Shown: positions 27,925-37,180 of the stretch, in pieces
How positions within the stretch are numbered: the first letter of the stretch is position 1
Layout of the letters: each line of letters starts with the position of its first letter
Source: an uncultured Collinsella sp.
Lineage (GTDB): Bacteria; Actinomycetota; Coriobacteriia; Coriobacteriales; Coriobacteriaceae
Length of the DNA: 38,759 nucleotides
Assembly (NCBI GenBank): GCA_900541135.1
Contig: UQIG01000019.1
Location: forward strand, 1 to 38,759
Direction: 5' to 3'
Program-made: the position numbers and the translations under genes
The notes under the pieces: model-generated
What the model was told of the DNA's origin: nothing
Database searches by the model: none
What the model saw: only the letters and a program-made list of their open reading frames with translations

Positions 27925-30693
27925 ATGCTGATGCTCAAAACCGCCACGGTACTCGAAGCTATCTCCAAGCGCCGCCGTACGGCGCGCCCTGCCGCTCATA
28001 CCGGCCTGTCTAAGAACACCATATTCGCCGCCACCCATAGTGCCGAGGACGCCCTCGTTCTGCTCGATGCCACGGCAAACGGCCTCACCGCCAAGCAGGC
28101 AACCGAGCGTCTGGACGCCTCCGGCCCCAACACCATCGAGGCACCGACCAAAACGCTCGCCCGCCGTATCGCCGACGCCTTTGTCGACCCCTTCGCCGGC
28201 ATCCTCGCCGCGCTCGCGCTGGTCTCGCTCTACATCGACGTGCTCGCCGTGCCCGAGCCGCAGCGCGACCCCTCCACGGTCATCGTCATCGGCATCATGT
28301 TGCTGGTATCGGGCGGTATGAAGTTTATCCAAGAAGCCCGCAGCGGCAATGCGGCCGAGGCCCTCAAGGACCTGGTCTCCAACACTTGCACCGCCCTGCG
28401 CGACGGCGAGCGCGTCGAGATCCCCTTCGACGAGCTCGTCCCCGGTGATGTGATCCGCCTCTCTGCCGGAGATATGGTACCGGCCGATGCCCGCGTCATC
28501 ACCGCGCGCGACCTGTTTGTGATCGAGTCCGCACTCACTGGCGAGAGCGAGGCCGTCGAGAAGACCACCGCCATCACCGTCGTCGAGAGTGCCGACGGCT
28601 CCGCGCTGCCACTCTCTGCCTGCAAGAACATCGTCTTTACCGGCACCTCCGTGCAAAACGGCACCGCCATTGCGCTTGTCGTTGCCACCGGTTCGGATAC
28701 TTACCTGGGTGGCATCGCCAAGATGCTCAACGGGCGCGGCGAGAAGAGCGCGTTTGACCGCGGCGTCTCGAGCGTCTCCATGTTGCTCGTACGCCTCATG
28801 CTCGTTATGGCGCCGGCCGTCTTTGCCATCAACGCCGCCACCAAGGGCAACGCCATCGACGCGCTGCTGTTCGCCACGAGCGTGGCCGTGGGCATCACGC
28901 CGCAGATGCTTCCCGTCATCGTGACCACGAGCCTGTCGCAGGGCGCCAAGGACCTCGCCCGCCGCCAAGTAATCGTCAAGGAGCTGCCGGCGATTCAAAA
29001 CCTCGGCGCGATGGACGTCCTGTGCTGCGACAAGACCGGCACCCTCACCGAAGACCGCATCGTGCTCGAGCGCTATCTCAGCACCGACGGCAACGAAGAC
29101 GCACGCGTGCTGCGCCATGCATTTTTGAATAGCTTCTTCCAAACCGGCCTCAAAAATCTTATCGACCTGGCCGTAATCGACCGTGCCGATGTGACGCCCT
29201 CGACCGTCGTGCCCGATTCTATGCTGGGCCAGAGTCTGCGCGACTGCTATACCAAGGTCGACGAGGTTCCCTTCGATTTCTCGCGCCGTCGCCTGAGCGT
29301 AGTTGTCGCCGACGCCCAAGGCAAAACCCAGATGGTTACCAAGGGCGCTGTCGAGGAAATGCTCGAGATCTGCTCCTTTGTCGAGATCGATGGCATCGCT
29401 CAGCCGCTCACCGACGAGAAGCTCGCCCAGATTCGCAAGCAGATCGCCGGACTTAACGCCGAGGGCCTACGCGTAATTGCCGTGGCGCAGAAGACCAATC
29501 CGCGCTGCGTGGGCGAGTTTGGCATCGCCGACGAGTGCGACATGGTGCTGATGGGCTTTTTGGCCTTCCTCGATCCGCCCAAAGCAAGTGCCGCGGGCGC
29601 CGTCGCCACCCTCGAGGCCAAGGGCGTGGCGGTCAAGGTCCTAACCGGCGACAACGACCGCGTCGCCGCCACCGTCTGCGAGCAGATTGGTATCGATGCG
29701 AGCAACGTCTTGCTCGACTCCGAGATCGATACGCTCGATGACGCCGAACTTGCCGAGCGCGCCGAGAAAACCCACCTCTTCGCCAAGCTCTCGCCGCTGC
29801 AGAAGGCGCGCCTGGTACGTGTCATGCGCGAGATGCTCGGCCACACCGTGGGCTTTATGGGCGACGGCATCAACGACGCCGCCGCCATGCGTGCGAGCGA
29901 TTGCGGCATCTCGGTCGATTCGGCCGTCGACATTGCCAAGGAATCCGCCGATATCATCTTGCTTCAGAAGGACCTGGGTGTGCTCGAGCGCGGCATCATC
30001 GAAGGCCGCCGCACCTACGGCAACCTGCTCAAGTACCTCAAGACCACGGTGAGCTCCAACTTTGGCAATGTGCTGTCCGTGACCGTCGCGAGCCTGTTCT
30101 TGCCGTTTTTGCCCATGAGCGCCCTGCAGCTGGTGCTGCTGTCGCTGGTCTACGAGATCGTGTGCATCGCGCTGCCGTGGGACACCGTCGATGACGCCTG
30201 GACTGCCCGCCCGCGTGCCTGGGACGCCGCGTCCATCAAGGGCTTTATGCTCGAGCTGGGCCCCGTGAGCTCGCTGTTTGACATCGTGACCTTCGCCGCG
30301 CTCTTCTTTGTCGTGTGCCCCGCCGCCGTGGACGCAAGCTGGTCCGAGCTTGCCGCCGCGGGCGACGTCGCGGGTATGGCGACCTTTGCTGCGCTCTTCC
30401 AGAGCGGCTGGTTTGTCGAGTCCATGTGGTCGCAGACACTCGTGGTCCACATGTTGCGCTCCCCGCATCTGCCGAGCCCGCGCGACCACGCCGCGCCCGC
30501 GCTGTGTGCGCTCACCGTGCTGGGCCTGGCGCTCGTCACCTGGCTGCCGGCAAGCCCCATCGCCGATGCGCTCGGCCTCATGCCGCTGCCCACGAGCTTT
30601 TTTGGGCTGCTCATTGGCATCGTTACCGCCTATATCGCGCTCACCCAGCTGGCAAAGCGCCGCTACATTGCCCGCCACGGCGAGCTGCTGTAG
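27925..30693 (+). CDS. mgtA: MgtA-type Mg2+-transporting P-type ATPase
   Basis: A 922-residue P3B ATPase importing Mg2+ across the cytoplasmic membrane. A basic N-terminus precedes the cation-ATPase N domain (about 35-100). Then come ALTGES in the actuator domain, the phosphorylation motif DKTGTLTED, the hinge LTGDNDRVAAT and GDGINDAAAMRASDCGISVD. About ten membrane segments are placed as usual, including the C-terminal block from LPFLPMSALQLVLLSLVYEI. The start has AAGGAGGA upstream. Control by the leader (promoter at 27618, short ORF, hairpin) is inferred. It is convergent with the LuxR gene. Confidence 0.95.
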   Translation: MLMLKTATVLEAISKRRRTARPAAHTGLSKNTIFAATHSAEDALVLLDATANGLTAKQATERLDASGPNTIEAPTKTLARRIADAFVDPFAGILAALALVSLYIDVLAVPEPQRDPSTVIVIGIMLLVSGGMKFIQEARSGNAAEALKDLVSNTCTALRDGERVEIPFDELVPGDVIRLSAGDMVPADARVITARDLFVIESALTGESEAVEKTTAITVVESADGSALPLSACKNIVFTGTSVQNGTAIALVVATGSDTYLGGIAKMLNGRGEKSAFDRGVSSVSMLLVRLMLVMAPAVFAINAATKGNAIDALLFATSVAVGITPQMLPVIVTTSLSQGAKDLARRQVIVKELPAIQNLGAMDVLCCDKTGTLTEDRIVLERYLSTDGNEDARVLRHAFLNSFFQTGLKNLIDLAVIDRADVTPSTVVPDSMLGQSLRDCYTKVDEVPFDFSRRRLSVVVADAQGKTQMVTKGAVEEMLEICSFVEIDGIAQPLTDEKLAQIRKQIAGLNAEGLRVIAVAQKTNPRCVGEFGIADECDMVLMGFLAFLDPPKASAAGAVATLEAKGVAVKVLTGDNDRVAATVCEQIGIDASNVLLDSEIDTLDDAELAERAEKTHLFAKLSPLQKARLVRVMREMLGHTVGFMGDGINDAAAMRASDCGISVDSAVDIAKESADIILLQKDLGVLERGIIEGRRTYGNLLKYLKTTVSSNFGNVLSVTVASLFLPFLPMSALQLVLLSLVYEIVCIALPWDTVDDAWTARPRAWDAASIKGFMLELGPVSSLFDIVTFAALFFVVCPAAVDASWSELAAAGDVAGMATFAALFQSGWFVESMWSQTLVVHMLRSPHLPSPRDHAAPALCALTVLGLALVTWLPASPIADALGLMPLPTSFFGLLIGIVTAYIALTQLAKRRYIARHGELL

Positions 30694-30793
30694 CAAGTAG
30701 ACGGAAAACACCCTGCCAGCTGCCGTTGCCACTACCACAGCTGCCAACGCCGCTGCCGTTGCCTCTGCCGCCGCCGCAGTCTATCCCCCCAGC

Positions 30794-30860
30794 AGTTGCG
30801 GTGAAATAGTTCCTGTTTAAGGTCCCATGACTTTAATTTAGGGATTATTCCACCGCAACT
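30794..30860. terminator. Inverted repeat between convergent mgtA and luxR-type genes
   Basis: AGTTGCGGTGAAATA (30794-30808) is nearly complementary to TATTCCACCGCAACT (30846-30860), leaving about 37 nt between. It lies about 100 nt past mgtA and just before the end of the minus-strand gene. The loop is long for an intrinsic terminator. CTGCCGTTGCC-rich short direct repeats lie at 30715-30775. Confidence 0.4.
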
Positions 30861-30874
30861 TATTGGAGGATTAG

Positions 30875-32410
30875 CTAGTCCTTGGGTGTCCAGGACCAGA
30901 AGAAGTTGATAAGGGCTACACGCGAGGCGGTGCCGGTCTTTTTGTTGATCGAGGAAATGTGACGATAGAGCGTGGAGCGCGAAAGGAAAAGCGTTGTGGC
31001 GATGTCCTGAACGCTCTGGTCCGAAACGACCAAGACCTCAAGAATATCGCGCTCGCGCTCTGTAAGCCCAAAGGTAGCGACGAAGGCATCAAGGCGTTCA
31101 TCGGACGTGAGCTCCGCTGCCTCCACGGGCTCGGGGTCGGAGCATGTGGGCGCAAGATTCCCACCAAGATCGTCGGTGGCAAGTGGCAGGCCATCCTGCA
31201 TCACGGCATCATCGGCTCGTTGCCCCAGCAGCGTAATCACAATGCCCACAAACATCACGAGCACCGCACCGATCGCAGCCAGCACGTTTTGACTCGAGAT
31301 GATCGCCACCGCCGGCGCCGTCACGAGCATCGAGCACACGTTGTTGACGACGCGACCCATGCACGGCCAAAAATATGACCTGCGCGCATAGAGCGAGACG
31401 GCGGCATATTTTGTGGTAAAGAACACCACAAAGAAGCCCGAGCCCAGATAAAAGATGATCGTGGCAGCAAGCTCGTTGCCGCCATTGCCATCGACGATGA
31501 GCACAAAGAACGAAAACGTGGACAGTATGGCGGCACACGTCATGCCGATATTCATATACGAGCGGCCGTGCAGGTCAAATAGGACGCCGGCAGCCAACGA
31601 GCTCACGACAAGCAGCAGGCGCGGCCAGTCACCCAAATCAACGGCTCCGGTAGCATGCAAGGTTGTGAGACCCGCGTTGAGAGCGGCGAATACGCCGGAA
31701 AGATACGCCGTCGCCACGGTCAGGCGGACCACGGCGCGGCGGAATGCCGCCTTTGCCTCGGGATCGTCTTGCCACTTGGCGCCATATTCCAAAGCATCTA
31801 CCGAAAGCCCGGCAACACTGGGTTCAAAGCTGGGATCGGACTCGTCGCGCAGCTTGGCGCGTCGGGCACCGTGGAGCAACGCCACCTGCGCGATCGCACA
31901 GACAACCAGAACAGCCTGCTGAGGAATGCCGACAGGCATCACCATGTGGTTGAGAACCTGCACCAGAACGCCCATGGCGTAAGAAAGTGCGGCGGCGCGC
32001 GCCAAGCAGGGCGTTCGCGCAAAGCGCCTCGCAAAATTTGCATGAGCAGTCGATCCGCAGTAGCCCAGCGCGCAGCACGCCACCAAACCGCCGGCAATTA
32101 CCACCTCAACCTGAACCGCCATAATCAACAGCAGCAATGCCGCCACCAGCAAAACGCCCGTGACGTCACTCGTTGCGTCGATAGCATGGGGACGGCGATA
32201 GTACAGAATGGGACGCACAAAAAAGCCAATCACGCTCGCGCCGATGACAAGGCTCTCATAAATAACGACCTCGTTCGGAGACACGAACTCGGCCATGCGC
32301 ACATCAAAAAGATACTCGCACGCCAAAAACGTGAAGAAGAACAGCGCCAGGCATATAATCTCCCGAATGCCCCGACGCAAATATGCGGTTGTGTCTCCCA
32401 TGCCCCTCAT
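30875..32410 (-). CDS. LuxR-type regulator with polytopic membrane sensor domain
   Basis: A 511-residue protein. The N-terminal ~410 residues contain about twelve hydrophobic segments in an MFS-like arrangement (for instance IICLALFFFTFLACEYLF, VLLVAALLLLIMAV, AIISSQNVLAAIGAVLVMFV). A short acidic linker leads to a C-terminal LuxR-type helix-turn-helix (about 445-505: FGLTERERDILEVLVVSDQS, IATTLFLSRSTLYRHISSIN). This membrane-bound one-component design is greatly expanded in Coriobacteriia; signals and targets are mostly unknown. ATG at 32410 (MRGMGD) is chosen, with GGGGG about 8 nt upstream. No adjacent enzyme gene indicates its target. Confidence 0.9.
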   Translation of the reverse strand: MRGMGDTTAYLRRGIREIICLALFFFTFLACEYLFDVRMAEFVSPNEVVIYESLVIGASVIGFFVRPILYYRRPHAIDATSDVTGVLLVAALLLLIMAVQVEVVIAGGLVACCALGYCGSTAHANFARRFARTPCLARAAALSYAMGVLVQVLNHMVMPVGIPQQAVLVVCAIAQVALLHGARRAKLRDESDPSFEPSVAGLSVDALEYGAKWQDDPEAKAAFRRAVVRLTVATAYLSGVFAALNAGLTTLHATGAVDLGDWPRLLLVVSSLAAGVLFDLHGRSYMNIGMTCAAILSTFSFFVLIVDGNGGNELAATIIFYLGSGFFVVFFTTKYAAVSLYARRSYFWPCMGRVVNNVCSMLVTAPAVAIISSQNVLAAIGAVLVMFVGIVITLLGQRADDAVMQDGLPLATDDLGGNLAPTCSDPEPVEAAELTSDERLDAFVATFGLTERERDILEVLVVSDQSVQDIATTLFLSRSTLYRHISSINKKTGTASRVALINFFWSWTPKD

Positions 32411-32570
32411 GGTTAACCCCCAGCCGTTCAATTGTCTGGAATTCCATTTTAATAAAGAACCAATCTCAATATCGAAGCCGAGCTCGAAATGCTGCAAATT
32501 TGACCCCAGCCGTTCACATCACGCCGCGATTTTTAGCCGCATGGACCAGAAGGGACACGCGCGACCTCTA

Positions 32571-32640
32571 GCTCGACAAGGAGTGTCTCCAACTACCACT
32601 CATTTAAGTACGTCCCCAATGAGTGGCCGAAGAGTGTCCC
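32571..32640. repeat. GTCCCC repeat with AATGAGTGG stem
   Basis: CCACTCATT (32596-32604) pairs perfectly with AATGAGTGG (32618-32626) around TAAGTACGTCCCC. AGGAGTGTCTCC and GAGTGTCCCC flank it. The rest of the 32411-32771 gap shows no gene; a GTGGATAATC-type palindrome is absent here. Confidence 0.7.
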
Positions 32641-32771
32641 CGGCGTCCAATCAAAAAATGGGCCATGTGTCCCAGTTGTGGAGACTCCTTGAGCCGTCTG
32701 GGTATCGCGAAGGATCGCGCACTCCCCCATCATCAAAAGTGACACACGCTACCAGTTGATGGGAGGCAGCC

Positions 32772-33509
32772 ATGGGCTTCTTTGACAAGATGTTCGAGAA
32801 GAAAGAGTGCGCGATTTGCGGTACCGAGCTGGGACTTCTAGGTAAGACAAAAATCAATGAAGGCTACCTGTGCAAAGAGTGCGCCGGCAAGCTCTCCCCC
32901 TACTTTCACGGCTATCGCTCCAGCACCGCGGACGACATCCGTGAGCAACTCGCCTACCGCGAGGCCAACGCCGAACGCCTGTCTTCGTTCAACCCCACGC
33001 GCACGCTTTCTGCCGGGCGCACCAATATTATGCTCGATGAGGACGCGGGCCTGCTGATCATCACTTCGCAGAGCCGCTGGCGCGACGCCAATCCCGACAT
33101 CATCGAGTTCTCGCAGGTACTCGGCTGCGATATGGATATCGACGAGCATCGCACCGAGATCTATCGCGAGACCAAGGACGGCGAGCGCGAGAGCTACAAC
33201 CCGCCGCGCTACGACCTGGATTACGACTTTAATCTGACCATCCACGTCAACACGCCGTACTTTACCGAGATCAACCTGCGCGTGAACGACTCCACCATCG
33301 ATCAGCGCGGCTCCATCGAATACCGCGAGGCCAAGCGCCAGGCAACCGAGGTCCGCGACGCGCTGGTGCAGCTGCGCCAGGAGACGCGCGACAGCGTCGT
33401 GGCCGCCAAGGCCCCCAAGACCGCGGTGACCTGCCCCTTCTGCGGAGCCACCACCATTCCCGATGCCAGTGGGCGCTGCGAATACTGCGGCGGCGCCATC
33501 GGCGCATAG
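32772..33509 (+). CDS. DUF4428-like zinc-binding protein, first gene of an SPFH cluster
   Basis: A 245-residue protein. The N-terminus MGFFDKMFEKKECAICGTEL, with a second CKEC at about residues 35-38, fits the DUF4428 zinc-binding domain. The middle (about 60-190) is beta-rich and resembles domains found beside DUF4428. The C-terminus is another zinc ribbon (CPFCG-X13-CEYCGGAIGA). No signal or membrane segment is seen. RBS is GGGAGG. The next gene follows after 24 nt, and all four genes of 32772-37069 run the same way. Function is unknown; the companions suggest a membrane-associated complex. Confidence 0.85.
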   Translation: MGFFDKMFEKKECAICGTELGLLGKTKINEGYLCKECAGKLSPYFHGYRSSTADDIREQLAYREANAERLSSFNPTRTLSAGRTNIMLDEDAGLLIITSQSRWRDANPDIIEFSQVLGCDMDIDEHRTEIYRETKDGERESYNPPRYDLDYDFNLTIHVNTPYFTEINLRVNDSTIDQRGSIEYREAKRQATEVRDALVQLRQETRDSVVAAKAPKTAVTCPFCGATTIPDASGRCEYCGGAIGA

Positions 33510-33533
33510 CCTCCGGCAGCGAAAGGACCGATC

Positions 33534-34856
33534 ATGGCCTTCGAGAGCGTTAACTATCAGTGCCCTGCCTGCGGTGGCCCCCTGCATTTTGCAAGCGCCG
33601 AGCAAAAGCTCGTCTGCGACTACTGTGACTCGCGCTTTGAAGTCGAAGAAGTCGAGGCCCTCTATCGCGAGCGCCAGGACAAGGCAGATGCCAAAGCCGA
33701 TGCCGCAGCCGCGGCCCCCAAGCCTGCTGTCGACGATGCCGTGCAGGAGCTGGCTCAAAACGCCGGTTACATCTGCTCGTCGTGCGGCGCCGAGCTCGTG
33801 TCCGACGGCACCGTCGCTGTCACCACCTGCCCGTACTGCGGCAACTCCGCCGTAGCGCCCGGTCAGCTTTCGGGCGACTTCTCGCCCGACCTGGTGATTC
33901 CATTTAAGCTCGGGCGCGATGACGTCACGGCCGCACTCAAGGAACACTACAAGGGCAAGATCTTGCTGCCCAAGAGCTTTGTCACCGGCAACCACATCGA
34001 CGAGGTCCAAGGTGTCTACGTGCCGTTTTGGCTCTACGGTGCCCGCGTTGACGGCGAAGTGCGCTTTGACGCGACCAACGAGACCGTGACCGAGGAATCC
34101 GACCGCACCGTCACGACCACCGACCACTACGATGCCTATCGCAAGGGCAATATCTCGTTTAAGCGCGTGCCCGTCGACGGATCGTCCAAGATGCCCGACG
34201 GCCACATGGATGCCATCGAGCCGTTTGACTACGACGCGCTGCGTCCGTTCTCGGTCGCCTATATGCCCGGCTACATCGCCAACCGTTACGACGAGGACTG
34301 CGAGACCTGCAAGGCGCGTGCCGAGCGCCGCATGGAGGAGAGCACGATCTCGGCCCTGCGCGAGACCGTCGTCGACGAATACGACGATGCCACGGTCGAA
34401 AGCAAGCAGCTCGACTACACCTGGGAAGACAGCGACTACGCCCTGTTCCCCGTCTGGATGCTCTCCACCTCGTGGAACGGCAAGAGCTACCTGTTTGCCA
34501 TGAACGGCCAGACCGGCCGTTTGGTCGGCGAGCTCCCCTGCTCCAAGCCCAAGCTCGCCATCGCCTCGGTGCTGTTCTTTGTGATCGGATTTGTCCTCTC
34601 CCAGATTCTCTTTATGGGGGAATACGCCTTCGATCCAGATTACCTCACCTTTGATATCGAGGGCATCCTCATCAACGTCATCGCGCCGCTGATCATCGTG
34701 ATTATCGGAGACGTGCTACTGGTAGGCCAGCTCAAGACGGCCAACGAGGCCACCCACGCCGACGAGTACTGCGGCGAGCTCGACCTGACCGAGAAGCACG
34801 ACACCTTCAGCCACACCGAGACCACCGTTGTCATGAAAGACGACAAGGACGACTAA
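33534..34856 (+). CDS. TFIIB-type zinc-ribbon membrane protein (YdjG-like)
   Basis: A 440-residue protein. Two zinc ribbons come first: CPACG...CDYCDSRF (about 10-40) and CSSCGAEL...CPYCGNSA (about 80-105). The segment VIPFKLGRDDVTAALKEHYK and YVPFWLYGARVDGEV is typical of large bacterial TFIIB-type ribbon proteins. A second CETCKAR motif is near residue 260. Two membrane helices lie at about 345-365 and 385-405, followed by an acidic tail. B. subtilis YdjG has a comparable design and works with YdjH and YdjI at the membrane; equivalence here is inferred from domain order and the SPFH neighbour. RBS is AAAGGA. Confidence 0.85.
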   Translation: MAFESVNYQCPACGGPLHFASAEQKLVCDYCDSRFEVEEVEALYRERQDKADAKADAAAAAPKPAVDDAVQELAQNAGYICSSCGAELVSDGTVAVTTCPYCGNSAVAPGQLSGDFSPDLVIPFKLGRDDVTAALKEHYKGKILLPKSFVTGNHIDEVQGVYVPFWLYGARVDGEVRFDATNETVTEESDRTVTTTDHYDAYRKGNISFKRVPVDGSSKMPDGHMDAIEPFDYDALRPFSVAYMPGYIANRYDEDCETCKARAERRMEESTISALRETVVDEYDDATVESKQLDYTWEDSDYALFPVWMLSTSWNGKSYLFAMNGQTGRLVGELPCSKPKLAIASVLFFVIGFVLSQILFMGEYAFDPDYLTFDIEGILINVIAPLIIVIIGDVLLVGQLKTANEATHADEYCGELDLTEKHDTFSHTETTVVMKDDKDD

Positions 34857-34904
34857 GCAATCCAACCAATACCACCCGGCCTTTGACGAGAAAGGAAGAT
34901 TACC

Positions 34905-36146
34905 ATGGGACTCTTGAAAGCTGGATTGGGAGCTGCCGGCGGCGTCATGGCCGACCAGTGGAAGGAATTTATCTATTGCGAATCGATGCCTGCTGACGTC
35001 TTGGCCTGCAAGGGCAGCAAACGCACCGGTGGCCGCAGCTCCAACACGCGCGGCGAGGACAACGTCATCTCCAACGGCTCGGTCATCGCCGTCAACGACG
35101 GCCAGGGCATGCTCGTGGTGCAAAACGGCAAGATCATCGAAGTCGCGCTGGAGCCCGGTGAGTTCGTCTTCGATACCGGCAGCGAGCCGAGCGTCTTTAG
35201 CGGCAACCTGGGCGACTCCATCAAGGAGACCTTCGCCAATATCGGCAGCCGCTTTACCTTTGGCGGCGACGCGGGCAAGGACCAGCGCGTCTACTTCATC
35301 AACACCAAGGAGATCATCGGCAACAAGTACGGCACCGCCTCGCCCGTGCCCTTCCGCGTGGTCGATAACAACATTGGCCTGGACGTCGACATCTCCGTGC
35401 GCTGCAACGGCGAGTATTCGTACCGCATCACCAACCCGCTGCTGTTCTACACCAACGTATGCGGCAACGTGACCGATAGCTATACGCGCGACAAGATCGA
35501 CAGCCAGCTTAAGTCCGAGCTGCTCACCGCCCTGCAGCCCGCCTTTGCCAAGATCTCGGAGATGGGCATCCGCTACAGTGCCATCCCCGGCCACACCACC
35601 GAGCTCGCCCGCGCGCTCAACGAGGTCCTCTCGGCCGACTGGCGCGACCTGCGTGGTGTCGAGATCGTGAGCTTTGGCGTCAACTCCATCGCCGCCTCGC
35701 AAGAAGACGAGCAGATGATCAAGGACCTGCAGAAGGCCGCGGTCATGCGCGATCCCACCATGGCAGCAGCCAACATCGCCAGCGCCCAGAGCGACGCGAT
35801 GCGCGCGGCGGCCGCTAACCCCAACGGCGCAATGGCCGGCTTTATGGGCATGGGCATGGCAGGTGGCATGGGCGGCATGAATGCCAGCCAGCTGTTCGCC
35901 GCCGGCCAGGCACAGCAGCAGGCCGCCCCGCAGCCGGCTCCGGCACCCGCCTCCGCACCGGCTCCTGCCGCTGCCCCCGCGGCCGGCACGTGGACCTGCA
36001 GCTGCGGCGCCACCAACACCGGCAAGTTCTGCTCCGAGTGCGGCAGTCCCGCACCCGCCCCGGCACCGGCAAAGTGGTTCTGCCCCAACTGCGGCAGCGA
36101 AAACGGCGGCAAGTTCTGCAGCAACTGCGGAACGCCCCGGCCCTAG
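34905..36146 (+). CDS. SPFH-domain protein with C-terminal double zinc ribbon (YdjI-like)
   Basis: A 413-residue protein. An SPFH/band-7-like domain (about 15-290) includes FIYCESMPADVLACKGSK, EPGEFVFDTGSEPS and a long helical segment. A Gly/Met-rich stretch (GFMGMGMAGGMGGM, about 305-325) and an Ala/Pro/Gln linker follow. Two zinc ribbons end the protein: CSCGATNTGKFCSECG and CPNCGSENGGKFCSNCG. This is the 'virion core protein-like' family of which B. subtilis YdjI is a member; it associates with PspA-type membrane-stress systems. No PspA gene is in the window. RBS AAAGGAAG precedes the ATG. Confidence 0.9.
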   Translation: MGLLKAGLGAAGGVMADQWKEFIYCESMPADVLACKGSKRTGGRSSNTRGEDNVISNGSVIAVNDGQGMLVVQNGKIIEVALEPGEFVFDTGSEPSVFSGNLGDSIKETFANIGSRFTFGGDAGKDQRVYFINTKEIIGNKYGTASPVPFRVVDNNIGLDVDISVRCNGEYSYRITNPLLFYTNVCGNVTDSYTRDKIDSQLKSELLTALQPAFAKISEMGIRYSAIPGHTTELARALNEVLSADWRDLRGVEIVSFGVNSIAASQEDEQMIKDLQKAAVMRDPTMAAANIASAQSDAMRAAAANPNGAMAGFMGMGMAGGMGGMNASQLFAAGQAQQQAAPQPAPAPASAPAPAAAPAAGTWTCSCGATNTGKFCSECGSPAPAPAPAKWFCPNCGSENGGKFCSNCGTPRP

Positions 36147-36226
36147 CCCCTCTATCTGGTAATTGGCGGGGGATCCGCCACCCCCGCATTTGCTTCTATG
36201 GGTTTCGTTCGATGAAGGAGGACACC

Positions 36227-37069
36227 ATGAAGACAACGTTCAAAAAGTCCGTACTCGCATTTCTGACATGCGTCCTGGCGCTCGCCTTTGCCCTGACGGG
36301 CTGCAGCGGCGGCGGCAAGGACCCCAAGGCCAACTTCGTCGGCAGCTGGCAGTACTCGGGTGGAACCTTGGATGGCGAAGAGCTCACCGATGAGTACATG
36401 GATATGCTCAAGGAGTGGGGCCTCAACTGCGTCCTGATCCTCGATGAGGACGGCACAGGCGTCCTCGATATGTTCCTTGAGGTCGCCGACCTGAAATGGG
36501 AAGCCAAGGACGCCACCACCGTAACGATCACCGCCGAAGATGAGTCGCACGACCTGAAGCTCAAGGACGACAAGCTCGTCCTGGAGGTGGAAGGCGACAA
36601 GCTTATCTTCACCAAGTCCGACAAGGATCTGTCCGGCACGGTGAAGAAGGATCGCGAGGCGGCCGAGAAGGAAGAAGAGGTCGATGAGGCTGTCGAAGAC
36701 GACGACGTCCAGAGTGTTGAAATCTCCCCCGCCGTCACCGTCGCCGATGACGATCTGTGCACCATCACCATCACCGAGAAGTTCAAGGACGACTGGGGCG
36801 ACATCGGCTTTGTCGTCAACATCACCAACAAGAGCGACAAGGACCTGACCTTCTACGCTCCTTCCGGCAAGACCAACGTCAACGGCACTATGAAGGAACC
36901 CTGGTTCTCGGCTAACCTGATGCCCGGCACCAGCGCCACCGAGGAATTCACGTTCTCGAGCGGCGAGCTTGACAGCCTTGACGACCTGGTCAATACGACC
37001 ATCGGCATCGACGCCTACCTGACCGATTCCTACGAGGACGTCGCCTCCTACAGCGCAACCATCGCGTAG
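36227..37069 (+). CDS. Lipoprotein with acidic linker and C-terminal beta domain
   Basis: A 280-residue precursor. A signal peptide MKTTFKKSVLAFLTCVLALA leads to the lipobox LTGC, with Cys at about residue 26. Residues about 35-145 form a lipocalin-like or DUF5640-like beta domain (NFVGSWQYSGGTLDGEEL ... ATTVTITAEDESHDLKLKDD). A Glu/Asp linker (about 148-165) precedes a beta domain resembling DUF5067 or immunoglobulin-like modules (DIGFVVNITNKSDKDLTFYA). ATG at 36227 has AAGGAGG 5-6 nt upstream. It is the last gene of the SPFH cluster and closes with a terminator at 37122. Confidence 0.87.
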   Translation: MKTTFKKSVLAFLTCVLALAFALTGCSGGGKDPKANFVGSWQYSGGTLDGEELTDEYMDMLKEWGLNCVLILDEDGTGVLDMFLEVADLKWEAKDATTVTITAEDESHDLKLKDDKLVLEVEGDKLIFTKSDKDLSGTVKKDREAAEKEEEVDEAVEDDDVQSVEISPAVTVADDDLCTITITEKFKDDWGDIGFVVNITNKSDKDLTFYAPSGKTNVNGTMKEPWFSANLMPGTSATEEFTFSSGELDSLDDLVNTTIGIDAYLTDSYEDVASYSATIA

Positions 37070-37121
37070 CGGCAGACATCGACGGCCGCGGATTGGCGGA
37101 TACATCCGCGCACATGTCAGG

Positions 37122-37160
37122 CGGGGCCGCAGGAGCTGATCCTGCGGCCCCGTCGTTTTT
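37122..37160 (+). terminator. Terminator of the SPFH cluster
   Basis: CGGGGCCGCAGGA (37122-37134) pairs perfectly with TCCTGCGGCCCCG (37140-37152) around GCTGA, followed by TCGTTTTT. It separates the convergent response-regulator gene. Confidence 0.92.
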
Positions 37161-37180
37161 GTGCCGATGCGTAACGAGCG

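Noticed and set aside
27898..29319. A 473-codon minus-strand frame opposite mgtA
   Set aside because: The plus strand encodes all P-type ATPase motifs; the opposite frame is an artefact of GC-rich codons.
36152..37105. A 317-codon minus-strand frame opposite the lipoprotein gene
   Set aside because: The plus-strand gene has signal peptide, lipobox, ribosome-binding site and terminator; the antisense frame has none.
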